Positions 1 to 7,819 of a stretch of DNA of 64,000 nucleotides are shown here, in pieces (the first letter of the stretch is position 1; every line of letters begins with the position of its first letter). Location of the stretch: assembly GCA_963713545.1 (NCBI GenBank), contig CAVQME010000001.1, positions 661,371-725,370 on the forward strand, in the 5' to 3' direction. A program made the translations under genes and the position numbers. The notes beneath the pieces are model-generated. The model was not told the origin of the DNA. It searched no databases and saw only the letters and a program-made list of their open reading frames with translations. Source of the DNA: CAVPLM01 sp963713545. Lineage in GTDB: Bacteria; Actinomycetota; Thermoleophilia; RBG-16-64-13.

Positions 1-1
1 C

Positions 2-297
2 GTGCTCACGCTGATCTTCATCTTCGTCATCATGGGAGCCACCAACGCGCGGGCCCCCAAGGGTTTCGCCCCACTGGCCATCGGTCTCACCCTCACCCTT
101 ATCCACCTGATATGCATTCCGGTGACCGCTACTTCGGTCAACCCGGCTCGGAGCATAGGGCCGGCAATTTTCCAAGGCGGCTGGGCTCTCTCCCAGCTCT
201 GGCTGTTCATCGTGGCGCCCATTATCGGAGGAGCCGTCGGGGACTGCTCTATCGCTATCTGATCGAAAAGCCCAAGGCCGAACCGGAGACCGCCTGA
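2..297 (+). CDS. Aquaporin (MIP family), C-terminal part, frameshifted
   Basis: This is the last ~95 residues of a MIP-family water/glycerol channel; the 5' part lies outside the window. The second NPA box and following Arg are visible in VNPARSIGPAIFQGG, followed by the last membrane helix (LWLFIVAPIIGG). That arrangement matches AqpZ-type proteins of about 230 residues. The frame is lost at about 240: the original frame stops at 262, while the shifted frame continues as GLLYRYLIEKPKAEPETA and stops at 297, a tail of the kind AqpZ proteins have. I infer a one-base indel. Aquaporin versus glycerol facilitator cannot be decided without the first NPA box and selectivity filter. A terminator follows at 374. 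Confidence 0.8.
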   Translation, partial: AHADLHLRHHGSHQRAGPQGFRPTGHRSHPHPYPPDMHSGDRYFGQPGSEHRAGNFPRRLGSLPALAVHRGAHYRRSRRGLLYRYLIEKPKAEPETA

Positions 298-333
298 AGC
301 CCCGTCTCGCGATTCGGGATCGAGCCGCTTTGA

Positions 334-369
334 GGGGGGGTCCGAGCCCCCGGTACCGCTTGCGCCGCA
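334..369 (-). other. Degenerate tRNA-Ser 3'-end-like segment
   Basis: Read on the minus strand this has the layout of a class II tRNA 3' part: a variable-arm-like stretch, then a perfect 5-bp stem GGGGG/CCCCC around the loop CTCGGAC. It matches the clearer tRNA-Ser fragment at 19,841-19,896 at about 26 of 33 positions. The T-loop consensus TTCGAAT is lost, so it cannot be a working tRNA. It may be an old attachment-site scar or a chance GC-rich hairpin. Confidence 0.3.
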
Positions 370-373
370 TTGA

Positions 374-399
374 GAGGGCCGCCCCGAAGGACGGCCCTC
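374..399. terminator. Hairpin terminator between convergent genes
   Basis: An 8-bp perfect stem, GAGGGCCG with CGGCCCTC, has a 10-nt loop and is followed on the plus strand by the pyrimidine-rich GTTCCTTCTCT. It lies between the aquaporin gene (plus) and the ybjQ-like gene (minus) and could serve both. Confidence 0.6.
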
Positions 400-458
400 G
401 TTCCTTCTCTGCCCGGCTGGTCTAGTGTCCGGGCGAACCGATATCCCGGGCACGGGTC

Positions 459-785
459 TTAGAGAGGCTGCGCGACCACCGCAGTCCCGGTAACGTTGAC
501 CAGGAGCATGTTGTTCTGGGCCCCGAGGGCTTCGACGTCCAGCCTCACGGCAACGACCGCGCTCGCTCCCAGATCGGCGGCGGCGCTCTCCATCTCAGCC
601 ATCGCTTCGGACTGAGCTTTGCCGAGCTCGTCCTCGTACGCCTGCGAGCGTCCCCCGACAAGGTTCCGTCCGACAGCCATGAAGTCTTTCCCGATATTTA
701 TGCCGTGAATCGCGGTACCGCTGACGACTCCCTTGTATTCCGTGATCCTCATTCCCTCGATGCTCGATGTGGTGGTTACTATCAC
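459..785 (-). CDS. YbjQ/UPF0145 family protein
   Basis: A 108-residue protein of the YbjQ (UPF0145, DUF74) family, small cytosolic proteins that assemble into pentamers and have no settled function; some are annotated as heavy-metal binding. Family features are the N-terminal strand with IVTTTSSIEG, the VVSGTAIHGINIGKDF segment, a helix with YEDELGKAQSEAM, and the C-terminal ASAVVAVRLDVEALG strand. The length is normal for the family. The start is a GTG with an AGGAGG Shine-Dalgarno about seven bases upstream. The next gene upstream (856-1254, same strand) is close enough for co-transcription. Confidence 0.85.
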   Translation of the reverse strand: MIVTTTSSIEGMRITEYKGVVSGTAIHGINIGKDFMAVGRNLVGGRSQAYEDELGKAQSEAMAEMESAAADLGASAVVAVRLDVEALGAQNNMLLVNVTGTAVVAQPL

Positions 786-855
786 TACTTGGCCTCCTGG
801 TTCTGAGTCTGGTCTTTGGGTCAGATCCTGCGTCAGCAGGTCCCGGCTGTATCGG

Positions 856-1254
856 CTAGTTTCCGAACGCTTGCCTGATTCTCGGTCTGGTGAGGTAGAA
901 GACTATGATCACCGGGATGATGATGGTCGTGAGCGAAGACCAGTGAAAGCCGTCGAAGATGAACTGCACGACTACCACCACTATGGTCAGCAGCTGAATG
1001 ATCATCATGGCCGCCCAGGACCAGGGCTGCAGTCCCAGGAAGGCCAGGGCAAAGATCAGGACAAGGAACCCTATTATCAACGTCGCTATCCCGACCCCCA
1101 GGGCCTCTGCCCCTAGACTCCCCGCCTCCTGGCCCAGCTTGCCGGTCATCGCCAGCCCGCCGACGCCCAGGGCCGTGAACCCGCCCAGGATGCGAAGGAT
1201 GGCGCCAATAAGCGCGAGGATGCCTATAATCCATACTCCTATCGGCCTTTTCAC
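856..1254 (-). CDS. Small membrane protein, four predicted helices
   Basis: A 132-residue hydrophobic protein starting at GTG after a GAGGAGAGGA ribosome-binding site. Hydrophobic stretches lie at about residues 5-30, 52-75, 78-97 and 104-122; there is no obvious catalytic motif. The pattern resembles small uncharacterised integral membrane proteins common in actinobacteria (DUF-type), but I cannot name a family. It probably forms a unit with the ybjQ-like gene downstream. No regulatory element could be recognised. Confidence 0.65.
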   Translation of the reverse strand: MKRPIGVWIIGILALIGAILRILGGFTALGVGGLAMTGKLGQEAGSLGAEALGVGIATLIIGFLVLIFALAFLGLQPWSWAAMMIIQLLTIVVVVVQFIFDGFHWSSLTTIIIPVIIVFYLTRPRIRQAFGN

Positions 1255-1330
1255 TTGGTCCTCTCCTCGTTTCGGGGTTGGCGGATACGCCCGACACTAT
1301 GTTTCCGGAACGGGTCTGCTCCAAACCTGG

Positions 1331-1640
1331 TCCGTCTCCTTCATACAGGTAGATGAGGATGTTCTCCCAGTCGGACTCGTGATCGTTCGCCCCCTCGTAC
1401 CCTGACCGCCAGCTGTTGCAGCAGTAGAAGAACCAGTACTGGAGTATGGTCCAGCCTCCTCGGCGGGCAACCCGGCCGTAGTATGGGTGCTTCCGGTCTT
1501 GGAGCGCCATTCGGCGGTATTCGAGTTCGGCGGCGGCTGCCGTCACCGGATGTACCTTTCCCCTCAGAAGTGACCGCCACGACGATGCTGGCAAGGGGAA
1601 AGCGACGACGCCTTTGTCCGTTCTGTATCGTCTCACCCAC
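1331..1640 (-). pseudogene. Fragment of a Vps62-like conserved protein
   Basis: About 70 residues in one frame are coherent: a lead of charged residues, then YYGRVARRGGWTILQYWFFY, followed by NSWRSGYEGANDHESDWENI. This aromatic segment, with its NDHE-DWE motif, is typical of bacterial proteins related to Vps62 (DUF946). Neither side extends into the rest of such a protein: downstream the frame runs on without similarity and upstream there is no start with a ribosome-binding site in this frame. It therefore looks like the remains of a larger gene broken by deletion or frameshifts. Confidence 0.5.
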
Positions 1641-2002
1641 CACGGGCTCCTTCTTGGTCACGATCACCATCCCTGTGGACTGAACAGGCCGCCCTAGAGC
1701 ATGCGCGCGATATGAAGACCGGCTCGTCTTGTCCGGTTCAGGCCCATGCCCCCTCCGCGGTGCGCCGTCTTGCGCGCCCTCGCTCGTGTCCTGTCGGGCC
1801 CGGTCTGCAAGTCGGCTGGCCGGGCACGACGAGCCCATCCTAGCCGAACGAACGGCGCTGCGCTCACTCTCTCGACGTCATCCCGACCATGGTCGCACCC
1901 ACTCACGCGGCGGGGGGAAACGAAGCTCCGACGTCGAAGACGGGATACGGGACCAAGCACTCGCTTCCATGATCATTCGTGCGTGGGTGCTGGGAGGAGG
2001 TA
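1641..2002. other. Intergenic stretch without recognised gene
   Basis: High-GC sequence upstream of the channel gene. Several short overlapping frames are open on both strands but none has a ribosome-binding site together with a recognisable protein. The remaining 5' part of the Vps62-like relic may lie here in another frame, beginning near 1670. Confidence 0.4.
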
Positions 2003-2788
2003 TTGCTCCTGAGAAAGAGGCACGACATCGAAGAGACGTCCGAGCGGCAGTGGGAGGCTGAGGTGACCGTGAGTCACCGACGCCGGCTGTTTGGGGCCGA
2101 CTCGTACTACGCACTCTTCGTTCTGCTGCTCGTCAGTCTCGTGTTCACCGTCGGAGCGGCGGAGTATGAGTGGGGATGGAGGGTCGGCCAGGCCTTGGCC
2201 GCAGCGTCTCTCTTGCTTGCCGTTCGTGCATCACGTGCTTCACGGGTCTGGGTGATCCTGGGCTGGATCGCGTTCGTCGGCGGAGTGGCAGGCTCGGTGA
2301 TTCTTGTTTGGCTGGGCAATTCGGCACTCGGCGTAGTGGTCACTTCGCTGGCTGGTCTTGTCTTCGGAATGCTGCTCATCGCGGCCTTTCCGCTCATCAT
2401 TCGTCGTATTGCCTCAGCTCGGCGGGTGACCGGGGAGACCATTGCGGCGGCATTATCCGCCTATCTTCTGGTCGGTATCGATTTCGCCATTCTCTACCTG
2501 GTGCTGTCGGTGGCTCACGGGGAGGCGGTCGTCGCGCCGTCCGTCTCCCCTGACCAGTCCATGGCTATCGGTGACCTCTACTACTACAGCTTCGTCAACA
2601 TGACCACCGTAGGGCTCGGTGACTTTGTCCCGGTAACGTACCCGGCAAAATTGCTTGGGCTGTTTCAGGCGATCTTCGGGCAGATCTTTCTCATCACCAT
2701 CGTCGCTCGACTGGTGTCCTTGGCCACGTTCTGGCAGGCAAGACCGTCGTCCTCACATGAGGGGGAGTCTGGAACGGAAGCTGAGTAG
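2003..2788 (+). CDS. Two-pore-type ion channel protein with TVGLGD filter
   Basis: A membrane protein of about 261 residues with roughly six hydrophobic helices and a C-terminal pore module (Ion_trans_2 type). The pore loop reads SFVNMTTVGLGDFVPVTY, so the usual potassium filter TVGYGD has Leu in place of Tyr. After the pore comes the inner helix with LFQAIFGQIFLITIVARLV, then a short charged tail and no RCK/TrkA domain. The start chosen is TTG at 2003 because a strong GGGAGGAGG lies five bases before it; a GTG at 2071 is the alternative and would remove a charged lead. Probably a potassium-conducting or weakly selective channel in the cytoplasmic membrane. Confidence 0.75.
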   Translation: MLLRKRHDIEETSERQWEAEVTVSHRRRLFGADSYYALFVLLLVSLVFTVGAAEYEWGWRVGQALAAASLLLAVRASRASRVWVILGWIAFVGGVAGSVILVWLGNSALGVVVTSLAGLVFGMLLIAAFPLIIRRIASARRVTGETIAAALSAYLLVGIDFAILYLVLSVAHGEAVVAPSVSPDQSMAIGDLYYYSFVNMTTVGLGDFVPVTYPAKLLGLFQAIFGQIFLITIVARLVSLATFWQARPSSSHEGESGTEAE

Positions 2789-2789
2789 G

Positions 2790-2938
2790 GCCTGCTCGCG
2801 CAACGGTGTGCCCTCAGACAGGCACGCTCGACCGTTACTTCCAATCGGACAACGCACCGCGCACATGCCGCACATGCTGTGGGTCGTGCGTCCCACCTTC
2901 ATCAGCATACGCGCCGCATACTGCCGCGCCTTCGGCAC
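2790..2938 (-). pseudogene. Relic of a molybdopterin oxidoreductase N-terminus
   Basis: Starting at 2938, about 32 residues contain GRTTHSMCGMCAVRCPI. The C-x2-C-x3-C spacing with a preceding THS is how the [4Fe-4S] domain begins in many DMSO-reductase-family molybdoenzymes. Right after CPI the frame slips; the next frame gives EVTV, as expected for the family (CPIEV), but the sequence then ends in the channel gene's 3' end. The remaining hundreds of residues are absent. It lies 18 bp behind the ferredoxin-reductase relic on the same strand, suggesting remains of one operon. Confidence 0.45.
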
Positions 2939-2956
2939 TTCGTTTGTACCAAGATC

Positions 2957-3145
2957 TCAACCCTGCCAATACCTCTCCGCATGGATCTGTCCGGGTTCGT
3001 CTTTTGTATCTTCTTTGAATCCCTCTTGCGCCAACAGCTCGGCCATGGACCCGATCATGTGTGGGCCGCCGCACATGAAGACATGCGTGTCTTCCTGAAA
3101 CGAATGTCGCACAGCGTGGATACAACCAAAGATGAAATGTTGCCG
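2957..3145 (-). pseudogene. Relic of an FAD/NAD(P) ferredoxin-reductase C-terminus
   Basis: One minus-strand frame gives about 60 coherent residues ending at a TGA: HSFQEDTHVFMCGGPHMIGS, then a helix with AELLAQEGF and the ending HAERYWQG. The FMCGGPxM motif is the NAD(P)-binding C-terminal signature of ferredoxin-NADP reductase-like flavoproteins and the rest fits that fold's last helix. The FAD-binding domain and a start codon are missing, so this is a remnant rather than a gene. Confidence 0.5.
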
Positions 3146-3288
3146 AACACGACCCGGGACGCTCCCGACTAGCTCGTTCCGCGCTAAACCAAGCCCGTCC
3201 CTCAGCCGATACTTGTCTTGTGGCTATGACCATGCCACTCCAGGTAATCGACCGCGGCCGGCCCGCCGGCGCAGAGAGATAGAGCACC

Positions 3289-3636
3289 GTGAGTGACGGC
3301 CCGAACAGCACTGCGTCTCGCAACCTCGTTCCTCGGATCTTCTGTCGGTCGTGCGCCTCTCCGCTCGTCCAGGCCGCCGACTGGGAGCAAGAGGACGAGA
3401 CGCACTGGAGACTCCGGCTGTGGTGTCCTGACTGCGGCTTTGAGCAGATCGCTGTCCTCGATCGGCCGCAGGTTGTCTATCTGTCCCTAGCGGTCGAAGA
3501 GGGCTTTGCCTGCGTTTTGGAGGCGCTTGCCGAACTTGAGACGCTGACCGAGTCGAACCTCCTCGGTCCAAGCCAGGCGGAACTCGACCTCATCAGGCGG
3601 GCGCGCTCTGAGCGTATAGAGCCCGCCAGCTTCTGA
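3289..3636 (+). CDS. Small zinc-ribbon protein, hypothetical
   Basis: A 115-residue protein beginning at GTG. Two cysteine pairs, CRSC and CPDC about 27 residues apart, predict a zinc ribbon in the N-terminal half; the middle contains the ribbon's hydrophobic strands (HWRLRLWCPDC) and the C-terminal half is helical and acidic. Such proteins are frequently conserved in actinobacteria but have no assigned role. The gene stands alone: relics precede it and the OsmC-family gene follows after 255 bp. Confidence 0.6.
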   Translation: MSDGPNSTASRNLVPRIFCRSCASPLVQAADWEQEDETHWRLRLWCPDCGFEQIAVLDRPQVVYLSLAVEEGFACVLEALAELETLTESNLLGPSQAELDLIRRARSERIEPASF

Positions 3637-3891
3637 TCACCGGAGTCGTTCTCTGGACGCGGTCGGGCTTCTGACCCCCGGCGCGCCTGTTCCCCCTCCC
3701 CCCGAACGAAAAGGGCTTGTGCTGAGTCAGTTCCGCTCTCGCCGATGAACTGCGTCGGCCTGGCGGCGCCGCCCGTAGAAGTGGCGCCCTAGTCCACTGC
3801 CTTGCCCCTCCCGTTGAGTCCGGCAGCCGATCAGGCCGCCCGGCCCGTGCGGTATCCTGTGGGTAGCCAAACACGCCCCAAGGAGCGCCCG

Positions 3892-4287
3892 ATGGACATG
3901 GAGGTCTACTTCCCCGGCAACAAGAAGGTCTATGCCCGGTACAAGGATTATGTTATCGAGACCGACCAACCTGAGCATGCCGGCGGCGACGGCACCGCGC
4001 CGGCACCTTTCGACCTTTTCTTGACTTCCATCGGCACGTGCGCCGGGATCTTCGTGCTTTCGTTCATGCAGCAACGCGGTCTCTCGACGGAAGGGGCCGG
4101 GATCACTCTACGAACCGAGCACGATCGCGAGAAAGGACTGATCAGCAAGATCTCTATCGAGATCAAGCTGCCGGCTGATTTCCCCGAGAAGTACCGCGAC
4201 GCCATCATCCGGACGGCCGAGCAATGCTCCGTCAAGCGCCACCTCGACAACCCGCCGGTGTTCGAGACGTATACGACCACGGCCTGA
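3892..4287 (+). CDS. OsmC/YhfA-family protein
   Basis: A 131-residue OsmC-superfamily protein, the group that includes thiol peroxidases and the YhfA subgroup. Seen are the substrate-site segment PFDLFLTSIGTCAGIFVLSF with its first conserved Cys, and the second conserved Cys in RTAEQCSVKRHLDNPP near the C-terminus; both are the redox cysteines of the family. The length is normal. The start ATG is preceded by AAGGAG. It could detoxify organic hydroperoxides, but the YhfA-like members of this length have no proven substrate. Confidence 0.85.
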   Translation: MDMEVYFPGNKKVYARYKDYVIETDQPEHAGGDGTAPAPFDLFLTSIGTCAGIFVLSFMQQRGLSTEGAGITLRTEHDREKGLISKISIEIKLPADFPEKYRDAIIRTAEQCSVKRHLDNPPVFETYTTTA

Positions 4288-4433
4288 GCCGCGGCGCTGC
4301 GGCGCGAGCCGCGAGCGGCGCCCCTGTCTGCAGATCAGGGCGCTGCGGCCGACAGTGCCCCGCAGTCAGGGCGGGCTCTTGCGCGGACCCAGATTCACCC
4401 CGTCAGCGACTGTGCCGCCTCAAGCTGGCGTTG

Positions 4434-5009
4434 TCACTTATCGTCCCAATGCACCAGGTCGGGTGCATCCTGGCGGCGCGATAACCTCAGCAAAGCGTCC
4501 TTGTACTTGGAATGGCGGAGGCCGATGATCTCCGCCACCAACTGAAGGAACCGCCAGAGGTCCGCGGGCACCTTCCCCACCGTGGAATCTAGACAGACCT
4601 GACCGCCGGCGACGGTCCCGCCTTCCATCTCCTTGACGGTATGGAAGACGGTCTTGCTGAGGATCATGTCGACCGAGAGGTCCATGCCCTGCTCGTCGAG
4701 GCTCTTGATCAGGTCGCCCCCGTCGGAGATGCGTACCGGCCGCGAGGAGGCGGCGCCGGCCGCAGGGCTGGAGGCCGGATGGCCGCCCGCCTCTGCCGGG
4801 CCGGCCACGCCGACGCCGTCTGCCGCGAGCGCCGACGTCTCCGGACCCGGGGTCAGATAGACCACCACGGGGCCGCGTCGCCCCGGGTACATGAAGGGCG
4901 TCTTCGCTCGGACGCACTCGCCCGCGGCCAGAAGAGCAAGGACGCGAGGTTCGCCCGCCATCAGTCGGGCAAGCTCCACCTGGCTGAGTTCGTGGATCTC
5001 GTCAGCCAT
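4434..5009 (-). CDS. Hypothetical protein with Ala/Gly-rich linker
   Basis: A 191-residue soluble protein starting at ATG after GAGGTGAT. It has a helical N-terminus (ELSQVELARLMAG), a strand-rich section ending in PVVVYLTPGPE, a low-complexity Ala/Gly/Pro linker at about residues 60-90, then a C-terminal domain with RISDGGDLIKSLDEQGMDLS. The latter segment resembles the DUF1828 pattern in which a 'dark' display of a DGG-x2-L motif follows a short strand, but that link is only suggestive. It follows the coiled-coil gene by 12 bp and both likely form an operon. Confidence 0.55.
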   Translation of the reverse strand: MADEIHELSQVELARLMAGEPRVLALLAAGECVRAKTPFMYPGRRGPVVVYLTPGPETSALAADGVGVAGPAEAGGHPASSPAAGAASSRPVRISDGGDLIKSLDEQGMDLSVDMILSKTVFHTVKEMEGGTVAGGQVCLDSTVGKVPADLWRFLQLVAEIIGLRHSKYKDALLRLSRRQDAPDLVHWDDK

Positions 5010-5021
5010 ACGATCATCACC

Positions 5022-5489
5022 TCACGAGGTCGGGGACGATTCACCAGAATCCGGGGTGCCACCTTCGGCAGGGGCCGTCTCGGCGGTGGAGGTCTCTTGG
5101 CCCGTCGTGCCGCCACCCTCAGTCGGCGCGGCCTCGGCAGTCGAGGCGGTACCAGCAGCTGAGGCGGCATCGGCAGCCGGGCCGGAGTCGGCCGGAGGAG
5201 TGGTGCCGGCGGCCGCGTCGGGTTGAGCCTTGGACGCAGCTTGGGCGCGCACCCTCAGCAATTGGTCTTCGAGACGGGAGAGATCATCGAGGATCTTCTG
5301 CCGCACCGCCTGATCCACCTGCCGGCCTCGATAGAAATCGAACACCAGGTAGCCCAACTTCCTGGCCAGTTGGTCCATCTGCATCTCGATCTGGAGTTCG
5401 CCTACTTTGGTCTTGCCCTTGTCGAAGGCCTTCTCAGCTTCTCTGGCCGCTCGCTCAGCGCCGTCAGCCAATTTGTCCATGAGACCCAT
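5022..5489 (-). CDS. Helical protein with Ala/Thr-rich acidic tail
   Basis: A 155-residue protein starting at ATG, with AAGGTGG upstream. Residues 1-85 are predicted helical with coiled-coil character (ERAAREAEKAFDKGKTKVGE, then MDQLARKLGYLVFDFYRGRQ). The last 65 residues are almost entirely Ala, Thr, Gly, Pro and Glu and should be disordered. Similar small proteins with the LGxLVYDLYR-like helix occur in actinobacteria and are uncharacterised. It is the first gene of a two-gene minus-strand unit and is divergent from the DUF1015 gene. Confidence 0.55.
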   Translation of the reverse strand: MGLMDKLADGAERAAREAEKAFDKGKTKVGELQIEMQMDQLARKLGYLVFDFYRGRQVDQAVRQKILDDLSRLEDQLLRVRAQAASKAQPDAAAGTTPPADSGPAADAASAAGTASTAEAAPTEGGGTTGQETSTAETAPAEGGTPDSGESSPTS

Positions 5490-5707
5490 CAGCCCACCTT
5501 CTCCCTCGTCGGCCGGGTGGGAACGATCTTGCGATCGCCCGTTTCCGGCACTGAACTCGATGCACTCGTGTCTATTCCCAATCTAACGATTTGCACGCCT
5601 GGAGGCAACGGGTACAGAGGCCGGACATGGTGGGTCCATGCCCGATGCTATCATTCAGAGACCGCACAGCACTCGTCCCCCGATCCGTGGAGGCATCCTT
5701 GGAGACC

Positions 5708-7057
5708 GTGATCCCGTTCCGTGCGTGGCGCTACAGCCCTTCGGCGGGCGACCTCTCCCAACTGGTGGCGCCGCCGTACGATGTCATCGGTCCGGACCTG
5801 CAATCCCGCCTCTATGCCCGCAGCCGGCACAACGTGGTCCGGGTCGATCTGGGCATGACTACGCCCAGCGACAACGAGTGCGACAACCAGTACACTCGAG
5901 CCGCCGACCAGCTAGCTGAGTGGAAAGAGGCCGGTATCCTGGTTCGGGACGAGCAACCCTCTGTCACTTTCGTCGAGGAGATCTTCACGGGTCCGGACGG
6001 CCGGCCGAGAATCCGTCACGGCTTTCTTGCCCTGATGCGTCTCTTCGAGCTTGACGAAGGCGTGGTCTTCCCCCACGAGCAGACGTTCTCGGGACCCAAG
6101 GAGGACCGCTACCGCCTTCTGAGCGCGACGGCGATGAGCCTGAGTCCGGTCTTCCTCCTCTACGACCTGCCGGGCGACGAGGTCACCGCGGTCTGGAAGG
6201 CCGGCCTCGGCGCTCAAGCCCCGTTCGCGACCGTGACCGACGAGGCCGGTACGGTAACGAGGCTGTGGACCACCACGGATCCCGAGCTGCTGGCCACCAT
6301 CAGCCGGAATCTGGCCGCCAGCCGTTTTGTGATCGCCGACGGCCATCATCGCTATGAGACCGCTTTGCGGTACAAGATGAACCGCCCTCCCGAGACCACC
6401 GAGCCGGCCGCGTCCGACTACGCCCTGGCCTACTTCAGCAACATGTCCGACCCGGGACTGGCCATATTCGGCACGCATCGCCTGCTCTCCGGCGTCGATG
6501 CCGAGGCGGTGGCCGCTCTGCCAAGGTCGCTCGCGGGGATGTTCGACGTCGAACCGCTCGCGGGCGGGACCACGGCTGGCGGAGCCAAAGAGGCCATCAC
6601 CGAGTATCTCGAAGGTCATCCGAGGGGCGCTTTCGGGCTCTGGGGCCGCGCGCTCGACGGTGCCTACGGTCTCCAATTGGCCGACACAGAGGCCGCGCGG
6701 TCGGCCGCCCCGGGTCATAGCACCGCCTACCAGCTGCTGGACGTCACAGTTTTGCAGACGTTGATCCTGGAGAGGACGCTCGGTATCGCCTCCGGCGACT
6801 CGTCGGCCGGCCACGGGGTCGCGCCCGTCGGTGACATTGCCGAGGGGGCGCGCGTGACCTACTTCAAGGACCCGGACGACGCGTTCGCCCGGCTCGAGGC
6901 AGAGGAGTTCCAGGTCGGGTTCTTCCTCAACCCGACCGGACTGGACCAGATACGAGAGGTGGCCTTCGGTGGCGAGCGCATGCCTCAGAAGGCCACATAT
7001 TTCTACCCTAAACTGCCGACCGGGCTGGTGTTTCTAGACTTGAGCAACTCGCTCTGA
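5708..7057 (+). CDS. DUF1015 family protein
   Basis: A protein of about 449 residues covering the full DUF1015 family, large conserved bacterial and archaeal proteins of unknown activity. Family marks are the N-terminal PFRAWRYSP, the VAPPYDVIGP motif, FPHEQTFSGPKEDRYRLL, and FVIADGHHRYETAL in the middle; the sequence ends with the expected FFYPKLPTGLVF-like tail. The histidine/aspartate-rich motifs suggest a hydrolytic or nucleotide-linked activity, but nothing is established. The start is uncertain: GTG 5708 has TTGGAG close upstream, GTG 5687 would add seven residues. The next gene follows after 27 bp and may be co-transcribed. Confidence 0.85.
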   Translation: MIPFRAWRYSPSAGDLSQLVAPPYDVIGPDLQSRLYARSRHNVVRVDLGMTTPSDNECDNQYTRAADQLAEWKEAGILVRDEQPSVTFVEEIFTGPDGRPRIRHGFLALMRLFELDEGVVFPHEQTFSGPKEDRYRLLSATAMSLSPVFLLYDLPGDEVTAVWKAGLGAQAPFATVTDEAGTVTRLWTTTDPELLATISRNLAASRFVIADGHHRYETALRYKMNRPPETTEPAASDYALAYFSNMSDPGLAIFGTHRLLSGVDAEAVAALPRSLAGMFDVEPLAGGTTAGGAKEAITEYLEGHPRGAFGLWGRALDGAYGLQLADTEAARSAAPGHSTAYQLLDVTVLQTLILERTLGIASGDSSAGHGVAPVGDIAEGARVTYFKDPDDAFARLEAEEFQVGFFLNPTGLDQIREVAFGGERMPQKATYFYPKLPTGLVFLDLSNSL

Positions 7058-7084
7058 GAGATCACGTACAGGAGGTAACCGGAA

Positions 7085-7726
7085 ATGAAGATCGCTCTGA
7101 TCGGAGCCACAGGTTATGTAGGCTCGCGCATCCTGAACGAGGCACTGGATCGCAAGCACGAGGTCACCGCCATCGTGCGGCGGACCGAACGGCTGCCGGT
7201 TCGTGTGGGCCTCACGGCGAAGGAGGCCGACATCCTGGGCGGCGAAGACCTAGCAGGTTTGCTGGTGGGCCACGATGCGGTCATCGCCGCCTTCAACCCT
7301 GACCAGGACGCCGTCGACAAGTACGAGGCCATGGTAGCCGGCGCCAAGACGATCATCGCGGCTACCAAGAGGGCGGGGATCCGCCGCCTGCTGGCAGTGG
7401 GAGGAGCCGGCAGCCTGGAGGTCGCCCCGGGGCAGCAGGTAGTGGACCAGCCGGGTTTCCCCGAGGAGTGGAAGGGCGGCGCGTTGGGCACCCGGGAGTT
7501 CCTCTATCTGCTCCAGAAGGAGCCCGAACTCGACTGGACCTTCCTCAGCCCCGCCGCGATGCTCGAACCGGGAGAACGCACCGGCAACTTCCGCTTGGGC
7601 GGCGACCAGTTGATGGTCGACGCTGAAGGCCGATGCCGCATAACGGTGGAAGACTACGCCGTCGCCATGATCGACGAACTCGAGGAGCCGCGCCACACCG
7701 GGCAGCGCTTCTGCGTCGCTTACTAG
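7085..7726 (+). CDS. NAD(P)H-binding atypical SDR protein
   Basis: A 213-residue Rossmann-fold protein of the NAD(P)H-binding group (NAD_binding_10, YwnB/BLVRB-like). The nucleotide-binding glycine motif is at the N-terminus, MKIALIGATGYVGSRIL. Also visible are the strand DAVIAAFNP and the segment RLLAVGGAGSLEV typical of this subgroup. The ATG has AGGAGG nine bases upstream. Length and motifs agree with flavin or quinone reductase-like enzymes; substrate unknown. It lies 27 bp behind the DUF1015 gene. Confidence 0.85.
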   Translation: MKIALIGATGYVGSRILNEALDRKHEVTAIVRRTERLPVRVGLTAKEADILGGEDLAGLLVGHDAVIAAFNPDQDAVDKYEAMVAGAKTIIAATKRAGIRRLLAVGGAGSLEVAPGQQVVDQPGFPEEWKGGALGTREFLYLLQKEPELDWTFLSPAAMLEPGERTGNFRLGGDQLMVDAEGRCRITVEDYAVAMIDELEEPRHTGQRFCVAY

Positions 7727-7819
7727 TCGGCTCGGGCAGACACCGCCCTTGCGGCGCGGACACGCTAGCCGGCGACGGGGCCGGGTGGCCGGCCGCCGGC
7801 CCGAGCGGTGGTCGCCGGG

